This document shows positions 7,438-15,701 of a stretch of 64,000 nucleotides of DNA, piece by piece. The notes below the pieces were generated by a model. The model saw only the letters and a program-made list of their open reading frames with translations. It was not told where the DNA came from and ran no database searches. The stretch is from the NCBI GenBank assembly GCA_023416955.1, contig JAEZGM010000027.1, positions 1-64,000 on the forward strand, read 5' to 3'. Made by a program: the position numbers and the translations under genes. The stretch comes from Bacillota bacterium. Lineage in GTDB: Bacteria; Bacillota; Clostridia; Oscillospirales; Acutalibacteraceae. Position 1 is the first letter of the stretch, and each line of letters begins with the position of its first letter.

Positions 7438-8127
7438 TTGGGCAAATATATAGAGACCAAAGCAGAGTGGCGGGAATTGTGCCGCGAAGAGCTTGATTTA
7501 CCCCAGTACACGCTGGCTGAGGAAATTGTCAGCTCCATTGTTTACGGAATAGCAACCGGACTTTCTATTTTTGGTCTGGTGCTTCTGCTGTTAAAAACTC
7601 CGTGGGACGTGCTTACTGTTACGAGTGTTTCTATTTACGGTGGGAGCATGATTCTTCTGTACCTGATCTCCACCTTATATCATGCGCTTGGGCTGGTGAA
7701 AGGGAAAAAGGTATTTCAGATTCTGGATCACTGCGTTGTATTTCTCTTAATTGCGGGAACCTACACACCCGTTGCTTTACTGTGTTTTGACGGGGTTACG
7801 GGATGGGTCCTGTTCGGGATGGTATGGGCCATTTCCGCTGTGGGGATTGTGCTGAACGCAGTGAATTTAGAGCGCTCCCGAAAATTTTCGACTGCCTGCT
7901 ATATTGGTTTGGGCTGGATCATTATTTTCTTCCTGAAACCGCTGACAGGGACGATGGGTTCCTCTTCACTTCGCCTGCTTTTTATCGGCGGTATCCTTTA
8001 TACGGTGGGCGCGGTTTTGTATCTGCTTGGAAAACGCTTTCCGCATTTGCACTATGTCTGGCACTTCTTCGTGGTAGGCGGCAGCGTACTTCACTATTTC
8101 ATGATTTACAACCTGATCATACATTGA
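7438..8127 (+). CDS. Hemolysin III / TrhA (PAQR-like) membrane protein
   Basis: A 229-residue protein with seven predicted transmembrane helices. Hallmarks of the YqfA/hemolysin III family are present: TLAEEIVSSIVYGIATGLSI, SLYHAL-type STLYHALG, ILDHCVVFLLIAGTYTPVAL, and a C-terminal HLHYVWHFFVVGGSVLHYF holding the metal-ligand histidines. Family members are linked to membrane energetics and fluidity control. Haemolytic activity should not be assumed. I choose the TTG at 7438 because AGGAG lies ten bases upstream; an ATG at 7375 would add 21 non-conserved residues. Confidence 0.85.
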   Translation: MGKYIETKAEWRELCREELDLPQYTLAEEIVSSIVYGIATGLSIFGLVLLLLKTPWDVLTVTSVSIYGGSMILLYLISTLYHALGLVKGKKVFQILDHCVVFLLIAGTYTPVALLCFDGVTGWVLFGMVWAISAVGIVLNAVNLERSRKFSTACYIGLGWIIIFFLKPLTGTMGSSSLRLLFIGGILYTVGAVLYLLGKRFPHLHYVWHFFVVGGSVLHYFMIYNLIIH

Positions 8128-8135
8128 ATAGAATT

Positions 8136-8179
8136 AACAGGGCGGCGCAAAATGAGTTTGCATTTTGCGCCGCCCTGTT
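8136..8179 (+). terminator. Palindromic terminator of the hemolysin III gene
   Basis: An 18-bp nearly perfect stem, AACAGGGCGGCGCAAAATG... with its complement ending CGCCGCCCTGTT, beginning 9 bp after the stop codon. Its central GCAAAATGAGTTTGCATTTTGC is the same core seen in the palindromes at 3511 and 10268, although the outer stem is different. Confidence 0.75.
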
Positions 8180-8233
8180 CTGTAAAAATAAGAGGGCAGA
8201 GCCATTGAATCATACCCAAAGACATCGCATGAT

Positions 8234-8281
8234 AAAGAAGGTGCTGCGAAATGATCGAATTCATTTCGCAGCACCTTCTTT
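8234..8281. repeat. Intergenic palindrome, related to the 3511/10268 family
   Basis: A 21-bp stem, AAAGAAGGTGCTGCGAAATGA, with a 6-base loop and its exact complement, followed by T residues. The outer arm AAAGAAGGT is identical to the palindromes at 3511 and 10268, while the inner part differs by compensated changes (GCGAAATGA instead of GCAAAATGA). Confidence 0.7.
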
Positions 8282-8334
8282 TGCGACGGACTGAATGAAA
8301 CTGATATTGGACTCGGCATTGAAAACAGAGGGAA

Positions 8335-8439
8335 TATAGTCAGTTCATTTGAAAACAGAACCAATTTCCAAACGCAAAATTCATAGATCAAAGATTTTCC
8401 GCTCGTTTTTTGGACATTTTCTAAAGTGAACTGACTATA
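8335..8439. mobile_element. MITE copy 2 (~105 bp, inverted relative to copy 1)
   Basis: The segment begins TATAGTCAGTTCATTTGAA and ends CTAAAGTGAACTGACTATA. Its reverse complement aligns with 2282-2384 throughout. It is non-coding and lies between the hemolysin III palindromes and a small membrane peptide gene. Confidence 0.75.
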
Positions 8440-8579
8440 ACGGCAGCATTGGCGGTACATTTTGAATCTGTTCAATAGCCGCCGTGATTACTTCATAGAA
8501 GGTATGTTTTATGTGCACGGATAATATACTGCAAAATGGAAAATATATTTCAATTAATAAATGGTTAGTTGGTGAATGT

Positions 8580-8714
8580 ATGAAACGGATTGACGCGGTA
8601 AATGCCTTCTTGCTGCTTACAATTCTGGTTTTGCTGGTGGTCGCTGCCGGGTGTATCTATCAGGTCGTTCATCTTGTAAACCTGCAGAATCAGTTTACGG
8701 CGGTGTTGGTCTGA
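8580..8714 (+). CDS. Putative 44-aa single-pass membrane peptide
   Basis: A short open frame, MKRIDAVNAFLLLTILVLLV..., with one strong transmembrane helix (residues about 8-30) preceded by a positively charged N-terminus and followed by a short polar tail. The ribosome binding site (GTTGGTGA) is weak and I recognise no family. It could extend upstream to 8511. It is convergent with the GH18 gene, whose stop codon is 19 bp away. Confidence 0.35.
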   Translation: MKRIDAVNAFLLLTILVLLVVAAGCIYQVVHLVNLQNQFTAVLV

Positions 8715-8732
8715 TGGCCTTACATGGCCGCG

Positions 8733-10010
8733 CTACAGCCTTTTGCGCACATTGTAAAGGGAATCCAGTACCAGCCAGTTCTGCGGGAAGTAAGTGTTGA
8801 TCGTCCAGTAGCTCACGCCGCCCAGATTGTATTTCTGCACAAGCAGCAGCTTCGCCTCAATGCTGCGCGCGTCTTCAAACCAGACCTCATGCTGCTTGCG
8901 GTTACTGTCATAATAGCGGAAATAAGGGGATTGCGCGGTGGTGTCAAACTCAATCCGCGCGTTTACGCGCAGCGCAAGCTCCACAGCGGAGGTATGGGAA
9001 ATGGAGCGCGCGGCTGTTCCCGGTACGTGTGGGAGCGTCCAGTCATACCCGTAGTTGGGTATCCCCATCAGAATCTTCTGGCTTGGAATAACCGTTACCG
9101 CGTACTGAAGCACCTGCTCTACCAGATTAATCGGCGCGACAGCTCTCGGCGGACTGTAGGTGTAACCCCACTCGTACGTCATCAGGACAACATGGTCGAC
9201 CGTTGCGCCGTGCGCCGCGTAATCGTGTGCTTCATAAAGCAGGCCGGATTGCTCCGCACTGGTTTTGGGTGCGAGAGCGGTTGTCACTGTGTACCCGAGC
9301 GGGTGCAGCCGGTCAACCGCTTTACGGATAAACCGGTTATAGTTTTCTCTGTCGCTCGGATACAGATATTCAAAGTCGATGTCAAGCCCGGTGTATCCCT
9401 TTTTCAGCGTGGCAACGACATTGTCGAGCAGAGTATTTTGCAGCTGTTCACTGGTCAGAATGGTGTGGGCGAGTTCGCTGTCAAAGCTTCCGCCTTCCTT
9501 AATATTAGTAATTACCATCAGCGGCGACACTTTCTGTGCCCGCGCCGCCTGAATAATGCTGCTGTCCTGAATCGGGGCAAGCGAGCCGTCCGGCCGAACC
9601 TGATAACTGAACAAACTGATAAAGGTCAAATGCGGGAGTGTATCATTCAGCGTCGCGGTGGAAATATTGGGAAAGGCGTATCCGTTGACGTCAATCGTGC
9701 CCAGTTTCGGCTCCGCCGCCGGAACGACGATTACCTCGCCCACCTGAAGCCGGGAGGGGTCGGAAATGTCCGGATTCAGCCGCAGCAAACTGGAAACCGT
9801 CACACCGTAGCTCCGGGCAATGCTGTAAAGCGATTGACCGGCAGTCACCGTATGCGTCATCAGATCGCCTGTAATGACAATGGTTTGCCCCACGACGAGC
9901 CGTTCCGGATTTTGCAGCCTGTTCTCATCAATGATTTTCTGCATGGAAACGCCGTATCGTTCTGCTATTGAGTAAACGCTGTCCCCCGGCTGCACTACAT
10001 GGATTATCAA
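8733..10010 (-). CDS. LysM-GH18 spore peptidoglycan hydrolase (YaaH/SleL type)
   Basis: A 425-residue protein. Two LysM domains (about residues 2-46, IHVVQPGDSVYSIAERYGVS, and 50-95, HTVTAGQSLYSIARSYGVTV) precede a GH18 barrel. The catalytic DxDxE is in GLDIDFEYL, with the acid at Glu214. This is the layout of the spore cortex-lytic N-acetylglucosaminidases SleL/YaaH, which lack a signal peptide because they are assembled on the forespore coat. I prefer the TTG at 10008-10010 (giving MIIHVVQPG, like relatives) because GGAAGGGGTG is six bases upstream; a GTG at 10019 overlaps that site. It indicates a spore-forming host. Confidence 0.85.
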   Translation of the reverse strand: MIIHVVQPGDSVYSIAERYGVSMQKIIDENRLQNPERLVVGQTIVITGDLMTHTVTAGQSLYSIARSYGVTVSSLLRLNPDISDPSRLQVGEVIVVPAAEPKLGTIDVNGYAFPNISTATLNDTLPHLTFISLFSYQVRPDGSLAPIQDSSIIQAARAQKVSPLMVITNIKEGGSFDSELAHTILTSEQLQNTLLDNVVATLKKGYTGLDIDFEYLYPSDRENYNRFIRKAVDRLHPLGYTVTTALAPKTSAEQSGLLYEAHDYAAHGATVDHVVLMTYEWGYTYSPPRAVAPINLVEQVLQYAVTVIPSQKILMGIPNYGYDWTLPHVPGTAARSISHTSAVELALRVNARIEFDTTAQSPYFRYYDSNRKQHEVWFEDARSIEAKLLLVQKYNLGGVSYWTINTYFPQNWLVLDSLYNVRKRL

Positions 10011-10257
10011 ACTGAGCACCCCTTCCCAAGGTTATGTTTGTAAAAAGAAAAACAACGGAATAAGGCTATAAAGGATAGGTTCCATTTCGGTTTTCCTATC
10101 TGAACTTTTAGAAAGTCCGCACACCATTCTGTGCTGATGCATAAATCAATTTGCACCGTTTCAACCATTTTACAAACAAGCCCCATGGCGAAAAGCGCAA
10201 ATTTATCTGTGTGTTTTCTGCTTTAATATATGTTTCGCCGCGTGGGGGTATGCTTGA

Positions 10258-10406
10258 TTTGAGAGGAATAAAGAAGGTGTTGCAAAATGAATTTGCATTC
10301 ATTTTGCAACACCTTCTTTACGGAAAAATTGTTTATGTGCCATCATTAGACCCACATTTTTCTGGCATGGTTAGTATATTTATTAATTGTGCAACGGCAC
10401 TATCAG
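10258..10406 (+). repeat. Dispersed intergenic repeat with 53-bp palindrome, copy B
   Basis: The palindrome at 10268-10320 (AAGAAGGTGTTGCAAAATGA and its complement) is flanked by TTTGAGAGGAAT on the left. On the right lies a tract matching copy A: GAAAAATTG, then TTAT, TCATTA, ACCCACA, and finally ATTGTGCAACGGC. The rest of the 10011-10416 interval holds nothing that I recognise beyond the presumed promoter of the GH18 gene. Confidence 0.75.
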
Positions 10407-10416
10407 ATAACGCGGT

Positions 10417-10740
10417 TCAATGATTCAGACAGACTGCCGTGCCGGAAACCGTTACCATCAGCATTCCGTTGTCGGCGCCGAGCACTTCATAGTCAATATT
10501 TACGCCTACCACGGCGTCTGCCCCCATACGCACGGCGCGCTGCTCCATCTCTATCATGGCGCTGCTTCTGGCTTTGATGAGTTCCTCTTCATAAGTGCCG
10601 GACCGGCCGCCGAAAAAGTTTGAAAGACCCGCCGCAAGGTCTTTCATGAAGTTCACGCCTGCAATGACTTCGCCGAAAACGACGCCCCTGTATTCTGTTA
10701 TGTGCTTACCCTCGATGGTTGGCGTAGTGGTAAGAATCAT
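10417..10740 (-). CDS. YbjQ / UPF0145 family heavy-metal-binding-domain protein
   Basis: A 107-residue protein. Family hallmarks are the start MILTTTPTIEGKHITEYRGV, the central FGEVIAGVNFMKDL, the RSSAMIEMEQRA helix and the MGADAVVGVNIDYEVLG strand. YbjQ-like proteins form pentamers and are named heavy-metal-binding only by similarity; their role is unknown. The ATG follows AAAGGAGG. It is monocistronic. Confidence 0.9.
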   Translation of the reverse strand: MILTTTPTIEGKHITEYRGVVFGEVIAGVNFMKDLAAGLSNFFGGRSGTYEEELIKARSSAMIEMEQRAVRMGADAVVGVNIDYEVLGADNGMLMVTVSGTAVCLNH

Positions 10741-10939
10741 GTCGCTGCCTCCTTTGAATTCAGATATAATATCATCGTACCATAATGTTCCTGTTTTTCA
10801 AGTTACAAATCCGTTTTAATTACACAGGATGATTCCCGCGTAAAGTTGCACAATATTAAAAAAATAGTTGAAATTATGATTTTATCGTGTTATAATAATC
10901 AACGTTGTAATTTTCGTGTCTGTAAATTGTCATGAATAT

Positions 10940-11015
10940 GGGCCTGTAGCTCAGCTGGGAGAGCGTTCGGTTCGCATCCGAGAGGTCAAGGGTTCAAATC
11001 CCTCCAGGTCCACCA
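10940..11015 (+). tRNA. tRNA-Ala (anticodon CGC)
   Basis: A 76-nt cloverleaf with encoded CCA. The acceptor GGGCCTG pairs with CAGGTCC and includes a G3-U70 pair, the alanine identity element. The anticodon loop TTCGCAT gives CGC, reading the GCG codon. Its T-arm is AAGGGTTCAAATCCCTC. It marks the left edge of the accessory region. Confidence 0.92.
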
Positions 11016-11016
11016 A

Positions 11017-11069
11017 AAAGACAAACCTGTTTTTATAACATTAGTTATAGACAGGTTTGTCTTTTTATG
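11017..11069 (+). terminator. Terminator of tRNA-Ala
   Basis: A long stem AAAGACAAACCTGT / ACAGGTTTGTCTTTTT with an AT-rich loop, starting right after the tRNA CCA end and closing with a T run. Confidence 0.85.
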
Positions 11070-11212
11070 CCCTAAAAGGGCTTGTTAGCTACTGCTTTTT
11101 AACGGAAACACTATCAACGTTACTCATAAACCCACAAATACAGAATTTTATGTGTTTTGGTTGCAAGTTTAAACCTAATAATAGATAAGTTTACGGAAAG
11201 GATGGAATCAAT

Positions 11213-11854
11213 ATGACACTCCCTTATGCATTTGAAAAGCTGCCCGATGGCATGGTCAGATTGAACGCTGCACAGGCGGCAGTGGTACAAAAAATTTATC
11301 AACGTTACGTTGACGGTGCCAGCTTGGGTGTTATAGCCACCGAACTGGAAGCTAATCAGATTACTGCACCATCTGGCAATCTAAAATGGTCTCGGTCAGT
11401 TATTGATAAAATATTGAGTAACGGTAAGTATGTGCCTTACGCAATCCCAATGGAGTTGTTCGTAGCCGTTCAGTTTGAAAAAAACTCCCGAAGCAACACA
11501 CAAGTTAACAGCGAGGGTTCCTTGCAGAGAAAGGCCACCCGGTACAATTCACAGAATGTACTGAGCGGTCTTTTAGTTTGCGCGGAATGTGGCGCCAATT
11601 ATCGCAGAATCACACGTGGCTTGGGTGAGGTCGTTTGGCGCTGTGCGAACCGTGTGGAATACGGAAAAGAAATATGCCATCATTCCCCCACTATACTGGA
11701 GTCAGAAGTGATTTCTCTGATCTGCGAGACTTTAGGACTTAAAGAATTTGAGCCAGAAACGGTTCATGAAAAACTGGAACAAATTCTGGTTTACACTAGC
11801 GGGGCCCTGGATATACAGCTTAAACAGGAACAAAATATGTCTTTTACTTTATAA
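11213..11854 (+). CDS. Recombinase-domain protein lacking the serine-recombinase catalytic domain
   Basis: A 213-residue protein. Residues about 1-75 (MTLPYAFEKLPDGMVRLNAA..., SLGVIATELEANQIT, WSRSVIDKILSNGKYV) match the DNA-binding 'Recombinase' domain. Residues about 115-150 form a zinc beta-ribbon (CAECGANYRRI ... CANR ... CHH). The N-terminal resolvase domain with the nucleophilic serine is absent, and no in-frame remnant precedes it. It could be a degenerate integrase or a DNA-binding accessory protein. It begins with its own site (GGAAAGGATGG upstream) 200 bp after tRNA-Ala. Confidence 0.7.
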   Translation: MTLPYAFEKLPDGMVRLNAAQAAVVQKIYQRYVDGASLGVIATELEANQITAPSGNLKWSRSVIDKILSNGKYVPYAIPMELFVAVQFEKNSRSNTQVNSEGSLQRKATRYNSQNVLSGLLVCAECGANYRRITRGLGEVVWRCANRVEYGKEICHHSPTILESEVISLICETLGLKEFEPETVHEKLEQILVYTSGALDIQLKQEQNMSFTL

Positions 11855-12249
11855 AAGGTTGAATTATCCAGCATAATGGTTCTTAGAAAGATGTAAATCG
11901 GAAAGGAACCATTCTCTATGGAGCAGTCGGAAGGTGGAAAACTTGTCGTTGTGAACTGTCTGATTCACAAGAAAATCAAGAACAATGGTGAGCTTCTTGA
12001 TGTACCTGATTGAGAACGACCATAAGGGCATTATCAGTAAAAGAATATTTGCGGCCATACTCTTTGCCGTTTCACGGCATAGGCAACAGATTAGCAACTA
12101 AAGCTATTGAGACAACAAATGGATATTTGCTACTCATGTTCTTTGATGTTGGAAAATCAATAGAAAACTTTGAAGAATTTCTATATCTTTATGGAATCTT
12201 TAAACTTTTTATTTATAGTGGGTATCAAATAAATGAAAGGAAGATTTCT
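11855..12249 (+). other. Intergenic region before the lantibiotic immunity operon
   Basis: No convincing gene. A possible 31-codon frame at 11919-12014 (MEQSEGGKLVVVNCLIHKKI...) follows GGAAAGGAACC, but it resembles nothing I know and could be debris. The last 100 bp are AT-rich and should contain the promoter of the lanF gene, whose ribosome binding site GAAAGGAAG is at about 12235-12243. Confidence 0.4.
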
Positions 12250-12957
12250 ATGGATTCGTATATTTTACAAACAAAGAATTTATGCAAAAATTTTAAAAAA
12301 CAGAGTGCTGTCAGTAATATTTCACTATCCATAACAAAAAATTCCGTTTATGGTTTGCTGGGGCCGAACGGAGCGGGAAAATCAACCACGTTAAAAATGA
12401 TTACCGGAATGCTGCATCCGACCTCGGGAGAAATCGTCTTCGAAGGCCATCCATGGAGCAGAAAAGATTTGTCTGATATCGGCGCTCTGATTGAATCTCC
12501 TCCGCTTTACGAAAATCTGACCGCAAGGGAGAATCTTAAAGTGCGCACTCTTCTTTTGGAGCTGCCGGATACTCGAATAGATGAAGTGCTGCAGACTGTT
12601 GATTTGACAAATACCAAAAAAAAATGTGCAGGGCAATTTTCCATGGGCATGAAGCAACGTCTTGGCATTGCAATTGCATTGCTGAATCATCCGAAGCTGT
12701 TGATTTTGGACGAACCAACCAACGGCCTTGACCCGATTGGTATTCAGGATTTGAGAGAGCTTATCCGATCTTTTCCTGAACAGGGCATCACGGTGATTCT
12801 GTCAAGTCATATTCTCTCCGAAGTGGAACTGATTGCCGACCATATCGGCATCATCAGTAACGGGGTTTTAGGCTATGAGGCTCAGATAAACCCAGGGGAA
12901 GATCTGGAATCATTGTTTATGCAGGTTGTGGCAGACAGTAAAAAGGCGGGTGCTTGA
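12250..12957 (+). CDS. Lantibiotic immunity ABC transporter, ATP-binding protein (LanF)
   Basis: A 235-residue ABC ATPase. Walker A is GPNGAGKST (about residues 38-46), the Q-loop region lies near ALIESPPLYENLT, the signature is FSMGMKQRLGIA, and Walker B is LLILDEPTNGLDP with a downstream SSHILSEVE H-loop. The 'GALIESPPLYENLTARENL' stretch is typical of the LanF/NukF/SpaF group, which powers export of lantibiotics from the membrane. The ATG at 12250 follows AAAGGAAG; extension upstream to 12010 is not conserved. It is the first gene of a six-gene run with two permeases, a lipoprotein, a regulator and a kinase. Confidence 0.88.
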   Translation: MDSYILQTKNLCKNFKKQSAVSNISLSITKNSVYGLLGPNGAGKSTTLKMITGMLHPTSGEIVFEGHPWSRKDLSDIGALIESPPLYENLTARENLKVRTLLLELPDTRIDEVLQTVDLTNTKKKCAGQFSMGMKQRLGIAIALLNHPKLLILDEPTNGLDPIGIQDLRELIRSFPEQGITVILSSHILSEVELIADHIGIISNGVLGYEAQINPGEDLESLFMQVVADSKKAGA

Positions 12958-12958
12958 T

Positions 12959-13690
12959 ATGCTGAATTATTTGAAAGCGGAAAATCTGAAATGCAGCAGA
13001 ACCTTCGCCAAAAAGCTGGTCGTCATTGCGCCACTGCTTATGGTGTTGCTCGCGGGCATTTCCGGCATGTACCTTGTGCAAAACGGCTATAACTGGTGGT
13101 ACGTCATCCTTCTTCCTGGGTTTATTACGCTCACCACAGCGCTGGTTAATCAAACAGAAGAGAAAAAACTGCGTTACCGGTCGGTGTTTGCGCTGCCGGT
13201 TTCCCTGCAAAAAATCTGGATTGCCAAAGTCCTGTTGATTGCCATTTATATTTCAATTGCCTGCCTGCTCCATCTCGCGGGGATGATTTTGGGGAAATTT
13301 ATTATCAATCCTGCATCTGTGATATCCATCGGTCAGATGGCGGGGGCGACACTGATTCTGATGGTGGTTTCGCTCTGGCAGATTCCTTTTTGCATGTTCC
13401 TGTCAAAAAGATTCGGCCTTATGCCGACGGTACTTGTCAACGTGGGTGTCGGGATTGTCCTGAATATTTGCGCCGCCACAGAATCCTTCTGGTGGGTCTG
13501 TCCTTATAGCTGGGCGACGCGGCTGATGTGCCCGGTGCTCGGTGTCCTACCAAACGGCACCTTGGCTTCGTATGGAGACGTTCTGCTAAATCCTGGCGTG
13601 ATTCCGGTCGGTATTGCTCTGTCTATCGCCCTGTTCCTCTTGTTGCTTGCTGTGACTGCAAAATGGTTTCGCAAACAGGAGGTAAAGTGA
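12959..13690 (+). CDS. Lantibiotic immunity ABC permease, MutE/EpiE type (LanE)
   Basis: A 243-residue integral membrane protein starting MLNYLKAENLKCSRTFAKKL with six predicted transmembrane helices. The N-terminal amphipathic 'AE.LK..RTF.KKL' and a following GYNWWYVILLPGFITL match MutE/EpiE-family permeases. The start codon is one base after the LanF stop. With LanF and LanG it should form the immunity exporter that removes a nisin- or mutacin-like peptide from the cell membrane. Confidence 0.85.
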   Translation: MLNYLKAENLKCSRTFAKKLVVIAPLLMVLLAGISGMYLVQNGYNWWYVILLPGFITLTTALVNQTEEKKLRYRSVFALPVSLQKIWIAKVLLIAIYISIACLLHLAGMILGKFIINPASVISIGQMAGATLILMVVSLWQIPFCMFLSKRFGLMPTVLVNVGVGIVLNICAATESFWWVCPYSWATRLMCPVLGVLPNGTLASYGDVLLNPGVIPVGIALSIALFLLLLAVTAKWFRKQEVK

Positions 13691-13691
13691 A

Positions 13692-14432
13692 ATGCCGACT
13701 CTGGTACGTTGTATTCGTTCTGACTTTCAAAAATTCAGGCATACCGCTATGCTATGGATACACATTCTGATTCCTTTGGTTGCAGCGGCCCTGTTTATTG
13801 CCTATTATTCTGTTTCATCGTGGAAGACAGAGGCGAAAATTAGCGGGTATTTTGAGGTTATCGGTATTTCATTTCCGCTGATGATCGGCCTTATCAGCAG
13901 TAAAGCAATTGAGCAGGAAGGACAGGCCGGAAACTTCCAGACCATGCTGTGCGGTATAAAATCACGTACTGCGGCATATTCAAGCAAATTGATTGTCATG
14001 CTTATGCTGGGAATTTGTTCGATTGCTATTGCGATAGGTGTATTTGCAGTCGGCTTTAAAACGGCCCCTGAAATTATGTATTTTAAGGCGGCAGGCTTAC
14101 TGATAGCCGGGAGTGTTTTTTTATATATTCTGCATCTGTTTGTCAGCCTCCAGTATGGTAAGGGCGCATCCATAGGTCTTGGAATTGTGGAAAGCCTGAT
14201 TTCCGCTTTAGCTCTGACTGGACTTGGAGATGGAAAATGGTTTTATATACCATGTACATGGAGCGCGCGTCTATGCGACACTCTTGTATACATTTGGCTC
14301 AATCCGGCAAATACCATCGGATACGAAGAAATACAAAAATGTTTGATAATCGCGGTACCCGCAACGATTGCTGCATTTATTTTAAGTCTTTTCTGGTTCA
14401 GAAACTGGGAAGGCAGAAAATTTTACGAATAA
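13692..14432 (+). CDS. Lantibiotic immunity ABC permease, MutG type (LanG)
   Basis: A 246-residue membrane protein with six predicted helices (for example TAMLWIHILIPLVAAALFIA and a C-terminal CLIIAVPATIAAFILSLFWF). Its size, its position directly after LanE (one-base gap) and its EQEGQAGNFQTML loop fit the MutG family. It pairs with LanE to make the transporter membrane domain. Confidence 0.82.
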   Translation: MPTLVRCIRSDFQKFRHTAMLWIHILIPLVAAALFIAYYSVSSWKTEAKISGYFEVIGISFPLMIGLISSKAIEQEGQAGNFQTMLCGIKSRTAAYSSKLIVMLMLGICSIAIAIGVFAVGFKTAPEIMYFKAAGLLIAGSVFLYILHLFVSLQYGKGASIGLGIVESLISALALTGLGDGKWFYIPCTWSARLCDTLVYIWLNPANTIGYEEIQKCLIIAVPATIAAFILSLFWFRNWEGRKFYE

Positions 14433-14452
14433 ATTGAAGTGAGGTATTTGAT

Positions 14453-14905
14453 ATGAAGAAAAGAAAATTTGTTTTGCTTACGATTCTGATTTTAGTTGTC
14501 GGCTGTGCCGGTGTTTTGGGATGTTCCCGAGCAGATATGCTGATAAACAATGCGAAAAAGAATACTGAAATCGATAAAACCCTGTCGGTATATGATCTAA
14601 ATAAGGAGAATTTTAAAGAAATTTCTTATAACGGTGAGACATATCAGATTAAGGAAGACGCCGTTAAAGGCGACGATCTGGACAAACCGATCGGAAAGGT
14701 TTCTCAGCGCGTAACCATTGATGAAAACAACAAAATACTTGATAGAAAAGAATTGATGAAAATTTATATCATTCCAGATGGGTCAGATCAAAAACGAATC
14801 GATTTAAATTTCGGCTGGGTGTACAGCGTTAAAAATACCAATTCAGGTAAAATCATTGCAGTTGTTGTGAATGAAAAGTACAAGAAGGCAGTTATAAAGG
14901 AATAA
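14453..14905 (+). CDS. NisI/SpaI-type lantibiotic immunity lipoprotein (LanI)
   Basis: A 150-residue lipoprotein. The signal MKKRKFVLLTILILVVGC continues to a lipobox VLGC with lipidated Cys24 (Cys18 is the alternative). The mature part has a SpaI-like beta-rich region: FKEISYNGETYQIKEDAV, then IGKVSQRVTIDENN and FGWVYSVKNTNSGKIIAVVV. SpaI/NisI proteins are anchored outside the membrane and sequester the cognate lantibiotic. The ATG follows GTGAGG, 20 bp after LanG. Confidence 0.82.
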   Translation: MKKRKFVLLTILILVVGCAGVLGCSRADMLINNAKKNTEIDKTLSVYDLNKENFKEISYNGETYQIKEDAVKGDDLDKPIGKVSQRVTIDENNKILDRKELMKIYIIPDGSDQKRIDLNFGWVYSVKNTNSGKIIAVVVNEKYKKAVIKE

Positions 14906-15041
14906 AAGCGTTATTATAGCGCTAATCACATGTGCTTCCTCCTTAGCCACTCCGCATGTAATCTACCATTTAATAGAGAAGTTGCTTTATAATATATTAG
15001 TAGTTATACTCTATATGAGTTATGGAAGGAAGTGAGCTTTC

Positions 15042-15701
15042 TTGGCAAGAATCCTTGTAATTGATGATGAACCGGATATTTTAGTCCTTGTAAAAAAGGC
15101 ACTGCAAAAAGACGGTCATCTTGTATCTACTGTGGAATCGCCTGACAAGATGGATGTAAACAGTCTCAATCGTTTTGATTTATTGTTACTGGATGTCATG
15201 ATGCCGGGAATAGATGGATTTGCTTTTTGTCAAAGAGTGCGAGATGTCGTGGATTACCCTATTTTGTTTCTTACCGCTAAAACGATGGAATCCGATGCGA
15301 TGTACGGCTTTGGTCTCGGTGCCGATGATTACATTAAAAAGCCGTTCAGCACCGGAGAACTGCGGGCAAGGGTAAATGCTCATCTGCGCAGGGAAACCCG
15401 TGAAAAACGGAATATATTGATTGTGTCCGATTTAGAATTTAATCTTGCTGCAAAAGAAATGTCGATCAATGAACAAAAAATACTTTTTACAAAAATAGAA
15501 TATGGTATCTGTGAATTCCTGGCAAAAAATCGCGGTCAGGTATTTTCCAAAGAACAGATTTACGATTCTGTTTGCGGATACGATGCAGAAGGCGATAGCT
15601 TCACTATTGCAGTGCACGTCAAAAATATTCGGGCAAAACTGGCCATATATCATATGGCCCCGATTTCAACGGTATGGGGGATCGGATATAAATGGGATTG
15701 A
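15042..15701 (+). CDS. OmpR/NisR-type response regulator (LanR)
   Basis: A 219-residue regulator. The receiver domain (residues 1-115) has acidic residues IDDEPD, phospho-acceptor Asp in LLLLDVMMPGIDGF, Thr in FLTAK and Lys in YIKKPFS. A C-terminal winged helix follows (ILFTKIEYGICEFLAKNRGQVFSKEQIYDSV ... WGIGYKW). The start is a TTG at 15042 after GGAAGTGAG. It overlaps the kinase gene by 10 bp. By analogy it senses a lantibiotic through the kinase and drives the lanFEGI genes upstream. Confidence 0.88.
   Translation: MARILVIDDEPDILVLVKKALQKDGHLVSTVESPDKMDVNSLNRFDLLLLDVMMPGIDGFAFCQRVRDVVDYPILFLTAKTMESDAMYGFGLGADDYIKKPFSTGELRARVNAHLRRETREKRNILIVSDLEFNLAAKEMSINEQKILFTKIEYGICEFLAKNRGQVFSKEQIYDSVCGYDAEGDSFTIAVHVKNIRAKLAIYHMAPISTVWGIGYKWD

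Noticed and set aside
8724..9971. A 415-codon open frame on the + strand opposite the GH18 gene
   Set aside because: It lacks any recognisable domain, is rich in Arg/His/Gln as expected for an antisense shadow, and the minus strand has clear LysM and GH18 motifs.
3511..10320. CRISPR array
   Set aside because: The palindromic repeats are dispersed kilobases apart without regular spacers, and no cas gene is present.
14906..15041. Lantibiotic precursor gene between lanI and lanR
   Set aside because: No short frame with a leader and Ser/Thr/Cys-rich core and ribosome binding site was found on either strand.
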